In this document: piece after piece, positions 39,301-48,741 of the stretch
Numbering within the stretch: the first letter of the stretch is position 1
How the letters are laid out: each line of letters starts with the position of its first letter
DNA from: Xenopus tropicalis
Taxonomy: Eukaryota > Chordata > Amphibia > Anura > Pipidae
DNA length: 64,000 bases
Assembly (NCBI RefSeq): GCF_000004195.4
Contig: NC_030681.2
Span: 2,709,482 to 2,773,481 of the forward strand
Direction of reading: 5' to 3'
Notes under the pieces: generated by a model
The model's database searches: none
Told to the model about the DNA's origin: nothing
Seen by the model: the letters and a program-made list of their open reading frames with translations, nothing else
Made by a program: the position numbers and the translations under genes

Positions 39301-42300
39301 TAGTCGGCACATTGGCAGATCCTCTTCACTTCAGGCGGATCTGATCAGTTGGCCCAAACAACCGAACACTAGAAAGGCGGACATACTTTGTATGGCCAGT
39401 TCTACAGTATCTGGCTTCGGCCAGCCAGTCACAATTGAAGAATATTAGCCAGTGCGGCATAGTTACCTTAATATATAGCTGTAACCGTTGGCAGCCAAGT
39501 TACTGAGCAGTAACCCGTAGCTGTTATTCCTAGGGATCATGATACGGAGCAGTAACGTATAAGCCCCTGGCACATGGGACAGATTCTTGGCCTGCGGATA
39601 AATGAAGGCTGAGAATTGATGCGCCTCCACTCGCAGCCGTTGCATTGACCTGGGTGCCGGTATATGCAGAGGATTTGGGTGAGAAACTGTAAACTCAAGC
39701 AGTTTTGTGCCTAAATCCTTTCTATGTGCCTGCAACCCGGGCCGACACAGTGGTTCCCAGTACAGGCACACCAATAAGCTTTTCGAAGGCCGATAATCCG
39801 CCCCATGGGGCAGGGGCCATAACTGTTTCCTAGGGATCACGTTAGCGAGCATTAACCTATAAGCAGCCATTTTTGCACTGTTTGTACTGCAGAGAAAGTC
39901 CAGGAAAGATGTTGTGCACTTTGGTCTACTCCGCTGTACAAATAACACTTTAAATTGCTATTGTGGTATCCTTCCTCCGTTTATAAGTGATTACTGTGCA
40001 TTCACTTTACTAAAATGTAAAAGAGACCCTTGTATCTCTTGAAGGTGCTGGATGAGCTGGAGGCTATAAAGAAAGAACAGAGCAAACGGAAGGAGAGTCT
40101 GAACACTCTGGTTGCAAAGGTAGAGCAGCTTCGACTCCAGCAAGGTGAGCCGGGTACCTGGGATTAAAGCCAGGCGGGTTTTATGATTCCTTTATTATAG
40201 CCGGGGGTATACAGTCTGCAGGGGTGAGACAGGGTTTCTCCGGAGAGACATTGATATTTATTTATATATACACATAAATACACTGCATGTTTGGTTACAC
40301 CCAGTAATGGTTTCTTTTACCCACCGCAGGGGTCCTTCTAAGAAAAAAGCAACGGGAGAAATACGGGCACAAGGATCCTCTCCTGGAGGAGCTGAACTCC
40401 GTACTAGATAGCGCACAGAAGCAGATAAAGGCCCTGGATTTGGAAATAGCCGAGGCCAATAAGAAGCAGCAGCAGCTTTCTAAAGTGGCAGAGATCCTGG
40501 GTATCAAACCACCCGATCTGGCTGAAAAACATTCCTCTGAAAAGACTTTTACAAAGAAGGAAAAATCCCGCAGTCCTCCTAGTCCTGCGCGCTCCAAGGT
40601 AAGTGGAAGACGCCAGATCTTCCATCTTTTCCAGTAATGGCCCTCGCTTAGGGGCCAGTGAGAGAGAGTCCTATTGTGTGCAGGTTTCATTGGAAATGAT
40701 CCTTGTCTAAAACGTGCTTATTTTGATATAGGGCTCTGACTCCGACCCGAAATCCACCTCTGACTCTAAGGGATCCTCCTCCAAGACCAGCAGTGACCCA
40801 CCGACTAAGGATTGGGAGAAACACAGCAGTGACGTTGGAGTCAAGTACAAAGATGTTAAACATAGCAGCGAGTCGAGGTCCAGGGGTTCTTCGAGCTCCT
40901 CGAGCAGCAGCGGAAAGGCTGACAGACATTCTAAGCACAGAAGCTCTTCCCCCAGGTCTTCCTCTGACCGACATGGCTCGGAGTCAAAGAAGTCTAGTTC
41001 TCAGAGGTCAAGGGGTGAAAAGTCAAAGTCCAAAAGCCCTCGACCCAGTCAGTCGTCCGCTAGTACTGCGTACCAAATCGACGAGAAGCATTCCTTTGAT
41101 CTCTCCGAATTGTTTGAGTATTACGATGGTGGAAGCCATTGGTGCGAGAAATGCAGCTCTGTCCATATAACGCTGGTTGATTTCTTGTTGCACTTGCATG
41201 GCACAAAGCACGCGGAGGTGAGGAAACGAGGGAATTTACCGAATGTTTCCTTAGGTTAAACCTGATGCTGGCAGTCCACCTTGGGGTGCAAGCGCAGGAA
41301 ATCTATAAACGTGTGTATGCACAAAAGTTGTTTTATTGTGGCTGAAATTATTATTTCTTTGTGCAAACAGGCAAGTGGTAAGAAAGAAAAACGTCCCTGG
41401 GCCAAGGATAGCGCCCCCAAGAGGAAGCAGCGTGGAAAACAGACCATTTCTCTTCCGTTCAGAGGTAGGTTTTAAGCCTACATTGTACTTGGGACTGGTT
41501 TTCCTCTGTAGTATATTTCTAACATGGATCCGTTATTCCTTTTGCATTACAGGCACAGAGTTTCTGCTTCCTACCAATGCCTACTACTGTGAGCTGTGCG
41601 ATGAGCTGTTTGCAGATCAAGGCGCCGTAGAGGGCCATATAAAATCATTTGGTCACAATAATAAATATAAGGTTTGTCTGGGCAGTATCTGTCACTAAGG
41701 AGATGACCTCTGCTAATAATGTTATGGCTCCTTCGGAAAGACAGATGATTAAACGTTTCCCTTTCCGTAATACTGCATTTTATTTAGATACATACTTGTA
41801 TCCAGATTACTGGATAGCTAAATACCGTGAGAGAGGGAGCAGCATATGGCAAGTTTGCAGATTGTTGTATAGTTGGTATCACTCTGTTCATGGTAAGGGT
41901 TCTTTATGCAGTATTGTGGGTTTTTTGTCAGATGTTGGGCAGGTTTACATGGATCTTAGTTAGACCCCTTTAGTCATTGCTACGTAGTTTGGTACTAAAC
42001 TAAGGACTTGTAATATTTTTTCTACAGAAACATACGGAGGACAACCCGACCTATGAACGAGTTAGACAGGAAATGAAGAAAACTAGTCTGGCGAGTTTGG
42101 CTGCCATTCAAGAGACCGAACGGAAGCAACAGATAGAGCCAAAGCGGAAAGTAGAGGAGATTGGAAATGATATTAACCAAGAGAATAAATCCAAAAAGTC
42201 CAAAAAAGACGAGGAAGAGAGTCATAAACGAAAGCCCAACGAACCAGTTAAATCAGAGCCCAAGCAAAGTGCTAAACCAGAGAAAGAGATTCCTGCTAAA

Positions 42301-44259
42301 ACCCCGACGTTTGGCAAGTTCACCTGGAAGGCACCTGAGTGCAAAAGCCAGACAAGTACGGCTTCGGCTAGTGCTTCTACCGCATCGAAAGTTGAAAGCC
42401 CTGTTATTATTCAGGAGAAGCCTAAAGAGGAGGAGAGTAACGGTCCTCCAGCTAAGCAAAAGGCAATTGAAATAAAACTATTGGGTAAACCTGCTACTTC
42501 ACAAGGAAGCGGCTGGCCCTCTTCATCTAGTAAATTGGTAACTTCTACTTCACCGACGTCTATTACACCGGGGTCACTGCGACCCAACTTGCCCATTCCT
42601 ATGGCAGTTCTTAGGAAGACCAGTAGTACAGCTCCTGTAAGCAAGCCGGCCCCTCTCAACACCTTTTTATCAATAAAATCTTCAAGTTCTTCTTCAAAAC
42701 CGCTGCCAGTTTTGAAATCGAAACCTGAGGGAGTGTTACCACAGGAAGTGATTTCCAAAGCATTCGGAGGCCAACAGGTTATCCTGAAGGAAACAGACAA
42801 TAAGCAGGAGGAGAACCCAAATAAATCTGAGCCTGAGACTAAAAAGGCAAGTGAAATTATTCCAGATAAGAATGCTGAGAATGTGAAGACCCCTACATCA
42901 AGCAATGAAAAAGAAACTCCTAATTTGTATGATGTATTTTCCAATAAACCTGAGCCAAATCCTAGCAAAAAGTTGGTTCCGTATTCTCCAGACAGAATAG
43001 ATCTTAAATCAATCGGTCCAAGCAATGAACAGAAAAAGGTGGAATGTCCTCCTGAGAGTTCGAAGACTCCGCTGGTACCAGAGAAAGCTACTGGCACTTC
43101 CATCGGCAAGACGGTCCCTCTTTCAAGCAGTACATCCAAGGATCAAAATGATCCAAAAATGAAAGATATCTCTCTAGGTTCTAGCGGAAAGCCCCTTGTT
43201 CAAGTGCCCAGTTCCGTGGCAGCTCCTAGTACAACAGGTTCTAACAGTAATACTGGTAAAACTGAATATAAATCGGTGTCGGGAAGCTCTTCTGCAGCTA
43301 AAAAGGCCGACACGCCTTCTGCGGCTTCAAAAGAAAAAGATGTGACTGTCCCTAAGCCTTCAGAATCCAAGCAAAGTACCCCTGTTCCTAAGAGTTCTAC
43401 CAACCCCTCAAAACCTTCAGATACTAAGCCAAGTTCCGCAACGGTAACATCTAAGTCCCCAAGTGCTTCTAAGGCTCAGCCAAAGTCTATAGCTTTCCCT
43501 ATATCTACTGCCCCAAAGATGCTTCCTGCTAAACCAGGGTCCAGTTACAGCAGTACCACCCAGCTGAATCAGAAGTTTAAACGGGCTCCTCTCTCCCTAC
43601 CGACGTCTTTGTTCGGACATGTGTCAGATTTTGCCCGTAATGAAATCAAAATAACCTCTACGGTAGCTCAACATTCAAGTGCAATGAAAGAGAGAGATTC
43701 TGTGAAACCCCCAGAACCACCGACCCAAGTTAAAAAGCAACCAATCGCGGCGGCTAAACCCGAGGTTAGTAAAAAGCTGCAGGATGAACTGGATTCGTAC
43801 TATAAATTAATATCGACCGAAGATGACCCCGAAGATTTGACAACTTCTGAAGACCAAGACATGGTGGCTATGGAGGAAGCAACGGTGACTCCTACACCTG
43901 TAAAAGTAGAAGCCCCAGCAAAGAGGGTTGTTTCAGAAATTCCAAAACTGACTGTACCCACGGTAACGCCAGCGGCAGAAGATGTTGATGATTCAGATAT
44001 GGGTTGTGAGGATGCCCCAGAAGCCCCTGATTCATCCTCGTATCCAAGTTCCTCCATTCCCAATCCCGTTTATGGACATGGGTTTTCTTCATTTTCTTAC
44101 GGAGCCCGTAAGCCACTAATGACTGCAACCAAGTACTCTCCTAAACCGTTCTATGCGACGGGACAGCTGGACAAGGTTCCTTCAAACAAAGTGGATTTAC
44201 CAGTAGTCGATTGTACCACGGAGGAGGACTTGTTAACTACCTGCGACGAGTCGGATTAA
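26976..44259 (+). CDS. znf318: ZNF318, matrin/U1-type zinc finger nuclear protein, 10 exons, complete
   Basis: Nuclear regulator; the mammalian protein modulates androgen receptor activity and is needed for IgM/IgD long-transcript processing in B cells (family knowledge). Ten exons with matching phases give about 1847 aa: Arg/Ser-rich N-terminus (1-119), disordered Pro/Gln/Ser-rich region (about 120-748), coiled coil (about 749-840), Ser-rich stretch, zinc finger 1 (about 1003-1032, WCEKC...HLHGTKH), zinc finger 2 (about 1076-1104, YYCELC...HIKSFGH), then a long Lys/Ser/Pro-rich C-terminus in one 2.2-kb exon. Motifs such as FLSIKSS, ISKAFGG and RPNLPIP match human ZNF318. Human is about 2279 aa, so the frog form is shorter, mostly at the C-terminus. 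The chosen start MYRT fits human MYRS; an in-frame ATG at 26916 would add 20 residues. Confidence 0.93.
27366..31507. repeat. 46-bp GC-box minisatellite, about 90 copies
   Basis: Unit contains TAGCCCCGCCCATGCGTTAC and TGTGCAGCATTGTGTATATG. It starts about 34 bases after the znf318 exon 1 donor. Each intact unit carries CCCCGCCC, a GC box. Later copies more often have CCCCACCC and GCATTAC. A roughly 1012-bp block (22 units) is duplicated (28906 region against 29918 region), and a 460-bp block (10 units) near 30940/31400. Confidence 0.96.
31793..31927. repeat. 23-bp GC-rich tandem repeat, about 6 copies
   Basis: Unit TGCCCCCGCCGTGCCGGTGT plus three bases, very GC- and CpG-rich, in znf318 intron 1. 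Confidence 0.9.
32014..32120. mobile_element. Possible MITE fragment
   Basis: GGGTGAAGACACACAGAGCT followed by ACTTAGTAGCAGCTACTTGT resembles a short palindromic Xenopus element; only one end is clear. Confidence 0.3.
32492..32610 (+). CDS. znf318: znf318 exon 2
   Basis: 119 bp, acceptor CCCCGCAG, donor GAAGG|GTAAGT. It codes RRYSPSYRSDKGADIPSS and on to LTSLRATEG. Phases fit exons 1 and 3. Confidence 0.85.
32852..34241. mobile_element. T2-type MITE with internally amplified arm
   Basis: Bounded by TTAA at 32852 and 34238, with TIRs TTAAAGGAACAGTAAC and its inverse; the TIR match extends about 28 bases with one mismatch. This is the TTAA/TTAAAGG pattern of Xenopus T2 MITEs (Kolobok group). 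It is an inverted repeat with a central palindrome near 33095-33190 (ATAGCAGATAGCAGATAA). The right arm holds a run of 89-bp units. Confidence 0.85.
33197..34090. repeat. 89-bp tandem array inside the MITE, about 10 copies
   Basis: Unit contains GGCTGCCCCCGGGGCTACAC and ATTTATATAAACTATAGTAG. The same sequence occurs inverted in the left arm at 32940-33090 in only one to two copies, so one arm was amplified. Confidence 0.95.
34380..34715. mobile_element. Dispersed repeat, copy 1
   Basis: Shares CAGAAGGAATGGGCTTTAAA, CCCGCCCATCTGTGCCACTT, GGGAACTGAAGCCTGTCTGT and GGACACGCCCACC with 45600-45925. In znf318 intron 2. Family not identified. Confidence 0.7.
34750..34910. mobile_element. CCAAT-bearing palindromic repeat
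   Basis: Arms CATAGCAACCAATCAGTGG and ATCTGATTGGTTGCCGTGAG; homologous to 1800-1960. Confidence 0.6.
35071..35317 (+). CDS. znf318: znf318 exon 3
   Basis: 247 bp, acceptor TTTTAG, donor CCTAAG|GTATGT. It codes RRSSAERSPDIRGLGSG to PMPKSILKKRADPEQATGDPK; the SILKKR motif recurs in ZNF318 relatives. Confidence 0.88.
35345..37403. repeat. 104-bp tandem array, about 20 copies
   Basis: Unit contains GTATGGGGGTACAGCTTATT, GTGTGCCCAGAACATTCC and GTATTTATACATATGGGTAG. It begins about 30 bases after the znf318 exon 3 donor and fills the intron to about 107 bases before exon 4. One copy near 36680 has an 8-base deletion. Short open frames on both strands recur every 104 bp and are artefacts. Confidence 0.96.
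37511..39031 (+). CDS. znf318: znf318 exon 4, large disordered region
   Basis: 1521 bp, phase 0 both ends, donor ATGAAG|GTGAGC. It codes 507 residues including MEDFLFSSDAMKLFSDAA, an acidic VDDEELFLYGDEEV patch, degenerate Gln/Pro octapeptide-like repeats (about 38217-38400) and a Pro/Tyr-rich block. The acceptor is GGCAGCAG, a tandem NAG site. Confidence 0.92.
39032..40044. other. znf318 intron 4
   Basis: About 1 kb. A roughly 50-bp direct repeat (CTAGGGATCA and ATAAGC landmarks near 39530 and 39830) may mark an old element. Nothing else recognised. Confidence 0.4.
40045..40144 (+). CDS. znf318: znf318 exon 5, coiled coil part 1
   Basis: 100 bp, acceptor CTTGAAG, donor CAAG|GTGAGC. It codes VLDELEAIKKEQSKRKESLN and LVAKVEQLRLQQ, heptad-like and Lys/Glu-rich. 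Confidence 0.9.
40330..40598 (+). CDS. znf318: znf318 exon 6, coiled coil part 2
   Basis: 269 bp, acceptor CACCGCAG, donor TCCAAG|GTAAGT. It codes LRKKQREKYGHKDPLLEEL and KVAEILGIKPPD, both clearly like human ZNF318. Confidence 0.92.
40732..41217 (+). CDS. znf318: znf318 exon 7, Ser-rich stretch and zinc finger 1
   Basis: 486 bp, acceptor GATATAG, donor GCGGAG|GTGAGG. A Ser/Lys/Arg-rich stretch leads to EYYDGGSHWCEKC and HLHGTKH, a C-x2-C...H-x5-H matrin/U1-type finger. Confidence 0.92.
41371..41464 (+). CDS. znf318: znf318 exon 8, inter-finger linker
   Basis: 94 bp, acceptor AAACAG, donor TTCAGAG|GTAGGT. It codes basic ASGKKEKRPWAKDSAPKRK; RPWA is conserved. Confidence 0.88.
41553..41671 (+). 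CDS. znf318: znf318 exon 9, zinc finger 2
   Basis: 119 bp, acceptor ATTACAG, donor TATAAG|GTTTGT. It codes GTEFLLPTNAYYCELCDELF and GHIKSFGHNNKYK, the second C-x2-C...H-x5-H finger. Confidence 0.92.
42028..44259 (+). CDS. znf318: znf318 exon 10, long C-terminus, stop codon
   Basis: 2232 bp from acceptor TCTACAG to TAA at 44257-44259. It starts KHTEDNPTYERVRQEMKK, conserved in human, and continues as low-complexity Lys/Ser/Pro sequence with conserved patches GKFTWKAPE, RPNLPIPMAVLRK and LNTFLSIKSSSSSSK. It ends in an acidic tail. Confidence 0.94.
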   Translation, partial: KHTEDNPTYERVRQEMKKTSLASLAAIQETERKQQIEPKRKVEEIGNDINQENKSKKSKKDEEESHKRKPNEPVKSEPKQSAKPEKEIPAKTPTFGKFTWKAPECKSQTSTASASASTASKVESPVIIQEKPKEEESNGPPAKQKAIEIKLLGKPATSQGSGWPSSSSKLVTSTSPTSITPGSLRPNLPIPMAVLRKTSSTAPVSKPAPLNTFLSIKSSSSSSKPLPVLKSKPEGVLPQEVISKAFGGQQVILKETDNKQEENPNKSEPETKKASEIIPDKNAENVKTPTSSNEKETPNLYDVFSNKPEPNPSKKLVPYSPDRIDLKSIGPSNEQKKVECPPESSKTPLVPEKATGTSIGKTVPLSSSTSKDQNDPKMKDISLGSSGKPLVQVPSSVAAPSTTGSNSNTGKTEYKSVSGSSSAAKKADTPSAASKEKDVTVPKPSESKQSTPVPKSSTNPSKPSDTKPSSATVTSKSPSASKAQPKSIAFPISTAPKMLPAKPGSSYSSTTQLNQKFKRAPLSLPTSLFGHVSDFARNEIKITSTVAQHSSAMKERDSVKPPEPPTQVKKQPIAAAKPEVSKKLQDELDSYYKLISTEDDPEDLTTSEDQDMVAMEEATVTPTPVKVEAPAKRVVSEIPKLTVPTVTPAAEDVDDSDMGCEDAPEAPDSSSYPSSSIPNPVYGHGFSSFSYGARKPLMTATKYSPKPFYATGQLDKVPSNKVDLPVVDCTTEEDLLTTCDESD

Positions 44260-44606
44260 ACCATTAAAAGGGGTAAAATGCATTGTGTTGATATTAAGAG
44301 TTGAATAGTGTTTCCTTACTCAAGGTAAAGTCGGTATTTCACGAGGTTTGGGTAGTTTGTATATAGCGTTACAGTTTGGTCCTTAGAAATTCAGTAGATC
44401 GGTAAACGGTATATGGCTGTCTTTTCCATCTTTTCTCACAGGCATCGACATGTCGAAGATCAGCAGTGAATCGGGTCGTTCTCAACCTTTCAAGAACAAG
44501 GGAAGACCGTTCTCATGAAGGAAGTGTTTTGTTTGATGGTGTTTGTGCTACTCACCAAGCTTTGTATATATTGCAGTATATAATTGTTTGTATTGGTATC
44601 ATTGTG

Positions 44607-44762
44607 CCCCGAGATGGTCTGATCCACGGCATATGGGTAGATACCTGCCCCGAGATGGTCTGATCCACGGCATATGGGTAGATACCTGCCCCGAGATGGT
44701 CTGATCCACGGCATATGGGTAGATACCTGCCCCGAGATGGTCTGATCCACGGCATATGGGCC
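44607..44762. repeat. 41-bp tandem repeat in znf318 3' UTR, 4 copies
   Basis: Unit contains CCCCGAGATGGTCTGATCCA and CGGCATATGGGTAGATACCTG split over 41 bases; copies are nearly identical. Confidence 0.93.
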
Positions 44763-45487
44763 AAGACACAATGCCCTGAAGCCTCGTTGATGTTTAATGT
44801 GTGCCTAAAGTTCACCCTTAATGTGCTGTTCCAAGTGTATAACTCATTTTTGCTTCTATTGTTAAATCGTTTTTACTTTGATCTAACACTTCTTTTAACT
44901 TCTGTTCACCTTTTTGTTTTCACAATTATTATTGTATTTAATAGAAAGTTGGCCTGCAAATATTGTTACTTTAGGTCTAGTAGTAAAAATGGCTTCATTT
45001 CTGCTTGAAGAATTTCATGATGTTTGCAATGAGTTCACTTTCCAGCGGCCGCGTACGGACGTGCACCGAAGAGCTTAGTTTGTGCCGGAATGTTCCGATT
45101 TCTTGTTGTAATAATGTAAATATGTTGATTCTGATCTCCTTACACTTCATGCGCACCTTCATGTTTCTTGTTCTCATTCTTATCAAACTATTTTTTTTCT
45201 CTTTATATGTGTATCATTTCAACGACTGGTTACGACCCGTCATGGATGTCACGGGGCAGTTGCATTGTCAGAAATTCTGTTTATTAAATGTGGACTTGCG
45301 GCACCTACGGAGGTTTCCTTTACTCGCAGTTCTGTGATTGGACGCTGACGTAAATGACATCATTCGCTGTCCCGTTGGACTGCGCTCGCTTTTTGTTTAA
45401 TTGATGTGCCCTGAATGGTAGTTTAGTTCATTGCATCTGTTGGAAATGATCGCTGCCCCTGAATGTGATGTTCGGTATATTATTTTT

Positions 45488-45493
45488 AATAAA
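45488..45493 (+). promoter_or_regulatory. znf318: Polyadenylation signal AATAAA
   Basis: Perfect hexamer about 1.2 kb after the znf318 stop, the first AATAAA that leaves a plausible 3' UTR. Confidence 0.55.
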
Positions 45494-45599
45494 ATTAGGT
45501 GATCCAAAATATGCTGCTTTCCATTTTTCTGAGAGGGAAATAAGTGGTTATTTGTACTGGGAAATGTATGAGACATTATTGTGTGAAAATCAATATTGT

Positions 45600-45925
45600 G
45601 CCAGTGAATTGTACTCCTCTTGATATAGAAGGAATGGGCTTTAAAAAGACTTCGGGCTGATTTATTGACATTTTCTCTAAAAACCTCACTAGTCCCGCCC
45701 ATCTGTGCCACTTCCTGCTGCCTCCTTTCCGGCGGCACTCACTGCACTGTAGGATAGGAACCAATCAGCAACTATGCTGACCTGATAGGGAACTGAAGCC
45801 TGTCTGTGATTGGCTCTCCCCCCTCCTACTGTGCTTCTGGCAGGGACCATTAGGACACGCCCACCCCTCATTTGAAACACAGACAGGGACCTGAAAGGAT
45901 CTATAGGGAGCTCCAAATAACAGCT
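45600..45925. mobile_element. Dispersed repeat, copy 2
   Basis: Homologous to 34380-34715 in the same orientation, with small gaps. Confidence 0.7.
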
Positions 45926-46134
45926 TTCTGCTGGGAATGAAGCTGCCATGATGTCTATAGAATGTAGATTGTTGCCGCCATATTGTGGAGTAATTATGAG
46001 ATGGTTTCAGTCTCACTTTTACTGGTGTGTTTAGATTATCTGTCCCCCCCCCCCCTCAGTGTAGGTTTATTGTAACATTCCTACAAGTGGCTGAACGGCT
46101 GAACGTCAGTAAGATTCTGGTGAGTCTTATATTA

Positions 46135-46425
46135 GGGCAGTGGTACACGGGGGGGGGGGTTAGTCGCCCCCCGACAAATCTCCGTTGTCACAGGCGACTA
46201 ATCTTCCTGCAATGCCGTCCCACGAGCTAGAATGTAAATCGTCGGTGGGATGGCATACGCGTCAATGTGATGTCCCGCAGTTGCCCCAAGTTTCCTCTCA
46301 AGACAACTTTGGCAAATCGCGGCGCCACATATGCCATCCCACTGGCGATTTACATTCTAGCCGGTAGGACGCCATTGCAGGGAGATGTCGGGGGGGGGGG
46401 CTAATCTCCCCGTGTACCCCTGCCC
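46135..46425. mobile_element. Harbinger-type MITE
   Basis: TIRs GGGCAGTGGTACACGGGG and its inverse with one mismatch, flanked on both sides by TTA. A 3-bp TTA duplication with GG-starting TIRs fits PIF/Harbinger elements. The internal arms are also inverted (ACATTCTAGC/GCTAGAATGT). Confidence 0.75.
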
Positions 46426-46694
46426 TTAATCAGCAGGACCTTATCAGCTGTCGGAACTAAGCTCTATAGTACTTACATGCTGATGCAGAACCCAGGTTTC
46501 AGGCCCAAATAGCCCCCCTCCCACAGGTCTCTATAAATAGTAACTTAAAAAATGCCCCTCTGGCATTTGCAATAGTCTACAGATTGCTAATCGGAGCCTG
46601 TGTTCAACCTTTATAGGTAAAATAAATATTAGTGAATTATCTACAACACAAAGCCACTAGTGTTCCCTGTTTGAGGGAATTGTACGTTATACAG

Positions 46695-46800
46695 GTTAGA
46701 TCAGGGGTGGCCAGATTTTTTTTCATGCGCAATCGACCGGGGAATGCGGAAGTGCGGCGTGAATGCGTATGTACGTGACACATTTTGAGAATATGTTTTG
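46695..46800. mobile_element. hAT-like MITE fragment (CAGGGGTGGCCA family)
   Basis: CAGGGGTGGCCAGATTTTTT and CGACCGGGGAATGC match the intact relative at 47417-47568; the right end is lost. Confidence 0.6.
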
Positions 46801-46921
46801 TTACAAGATGTCCAAAACCACCCACAGTGCTGTAGTCCTCTGTGAAAATAAACACAGTGTTCCTTTCCTTCTATTGTGTACACATGGACTTCAGTATCAG
46901 ATTTCCTTTTCTCAGCTCAAG

Positions 46922-47093
46922 CAGTGGTTCTCAACCTTCCTAATGCCGCGACCCTTTAATACAGTTCCTCATGTTGTGGTGACCCCCAACCATAAAATTA
47001 TTCCTAAGACCATCGGACATATGTGTTTTCTGATGTCATAGGCAACCCCTGAGGGGTTCTGACCCACAGGCTGAAAACCGCTGATTTACAGTC
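46922..47093. mobile_element. SPIN-like hAT non-autonomous element
   Basis: Begins CAGTGGTTCTCAACCTTCC, includes CGACCCTTTAATACAGTTCC, TGTTGTGGTGACCCCCAACC and CCTAAGACCATCGG, and ends with GGCTGAAAACCGCTG. This is the pattern I know from SPIN, a hAT transposon spread horizontally among tetrapods including Xenopus. The 8-bp flanks do not match, so the duplication has decayed or the ends are trimmed. Confidence 0.75.
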
Positions 47094-47175
47094 TCCTTTT
47101 ACTGCTATCTGTAGCCTATTTTGCCATTATCGTCTTGCTGTTTTTGGCAAGACCTGAAAATCGAGATCATGTTGC

Positions 47176-47731
47176 TTAAGCTGCCCATACACTTTCAAAT
47201 TTTAGTCTTCTTCCGAGGAACGTTCGAATATCAAACAAACGTTTAGATGCAACGATCTAAAACTCACATTCAGCCTGAAATTGTAGGATAAAGCCCTACA
47301 AATAACCAATGGGAGGAGGTTCTGCACATGAAATAGTTACAGGCACCAGTCGTATGAAAGTGACTCCCATTGTAGATCCCCCAAGGGTATCGGCAGGGCA
47401 TCTACACAATGTACGACAGGGGTGGCCAGACTTTTTTCAGTCGCGATGGACGATGACCGGGGAATGCCAAAGTGCGTATGCTTTCTTGGCACACTTTCAC
47501 ATCCTCGGTCCACCAGAAATCCCGGGGGATCGACTGGTGAATCGCGATTGATGTATTGGCCACCCTTGATGTACACAATATTGCACAGATTTTATCCTTA
47601 TCCCACCGACGTTTTCTAACCTGTCTAATCGACGGCAGTCGCCATGGTACGAGAATTTGGACCTTACACATGGTCCAAAAAAACAATTACTTTTGTACGA
47701 TTATATATGTGTGGGTATGTATGGGAGCAGC
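47176..47731. mobile_element. Outer palindromic MITE hosting a nested hAT MITE
   Basis: Ends CTGCCCATACAC and GTATGTATGGGAGCAG form imperfect TIRs. The 47417-47568 element is inserted within it. Confidence 0.5.
47417..47568. mobile_element. hAT-like MITE with 8-bp duplication
   Basis: TIRs CAGGGGTGGCCA and TGGCCACCCTTG (one mismatch when inverted), flanked by ATGTACGA and ATGTACAC (6 of 8 identical), as expected of hAT insertions. Confidence 0.7.
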
Positions 47732-47783
47732 TTTAGTACTAAAAAGAGCTTATTCAGCTCAAAGCATCTGTGATGAACGCTAA

Positions 47784-48064
47784 GGGGCTGATTTACTAAT
47801 CCACGAATCTGAATGGGAAAAATTCGGATTGGAAAACGAACATTTTGCGACTTTTTCGTATTTTTTGCGACTTTTTCGTAGCCGTTACGACTTGTGCGAA
47901 TTGTCGCGGCTTTTTCATAGCCATTACAAATTTTGTGAATTGTCGCGACTTTTTCATAGCTATTTTTCGTATTGACCGCTCGAAAAAGTCACAAAATACC
48001 GATCATTACGAAAAAAACGCATTCGGACGCTTTTCGGACGTTCGTGGATTAGTAAATGTGCCCC
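47784..48064 (+). mobile_element. Palindromic MITE, GGGGCTGATTTACTAATCC family, copy 1
   Basis: TIRs GGGGCTGATTTACTAATCC and GGATTAGTAAATGTGCCCC with TAA on both flanks, so a 3-bp Harbinger-like duplication is plausible. Internal text is rich in GCGACTTTTTCGTA. Confidence 0.75.
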
Positions 48065-48741
48065 TAAATCTAGAACGGTAATTTTTTAAAGAGAGACGTA
48101 AAAAATATCAAAAACATTCCAAAATAGTAGAGTAGAGTAGAAATCCGACCAACCATTGAGCACTTTGGTCAGTTCGATTGCTGGGCACTATGATAGGGAA
48201 TAACGGCTTCTGGTGCTGAATTGGCAAAGACGTCGGACTGGTGCCAAACACCAATGGGAACCTGTGGTTGGATGCCGCTGCTGCGTTATTTGAAAACATG
48301 ATTTTTTTCGTCATCACTTTCATTGATGAATGCTTGTGGTTAACTCATTCTATTTTGAATAAAAGTTGCAGTAATATTGCCTGTTTTCATATTTTGTCTG
48401 ATTTAATCTTTTTTAGGTACACAATTGATTAACAAGAGAAGGTACAACACCCACAAATAGTTACCTTGAACTTCGACAGTGAAGAAAATCTGCCCAGACC
48501 AACTGAGTTAGACCATCAGGCTAGAATCTCCGAACCTACCGAGGGTCCTATCCATATCGCTCTGCTCTTGCCAAATACAAACCAATATAAAGGCAGCTTT
48601 ACCCAGAGATACACAGTTACACATTGTCAGGGAAAGACAAAATGCTCCACTACATTTGGTGAATCCAAACCTTGAAGATTCAGTTTTAAGGGGAAATATG
48701 CATTCATTTTCAGTTGTCCAGAACTTTAAAGTGCATGACTA
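48065..48741. other. Intergenic, no gene recognised
   Basis: AT-rich; short open frames lack homology I recognise. Confidence 0.4.

Larger units (their letters stand above)
44260..45510 (+). other. znf318: znf318 3' untranslated region (end approximate)
   Basis: AT-rich non-coding sequence after the stop. A canonical AATAAA lies at 45488-45493, so cleavage is expected 10-30 bases later. It contains a 41-bp tandem repeat. Earlier ATTAAA variants could give shorter forms. Confidence 0.6.
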
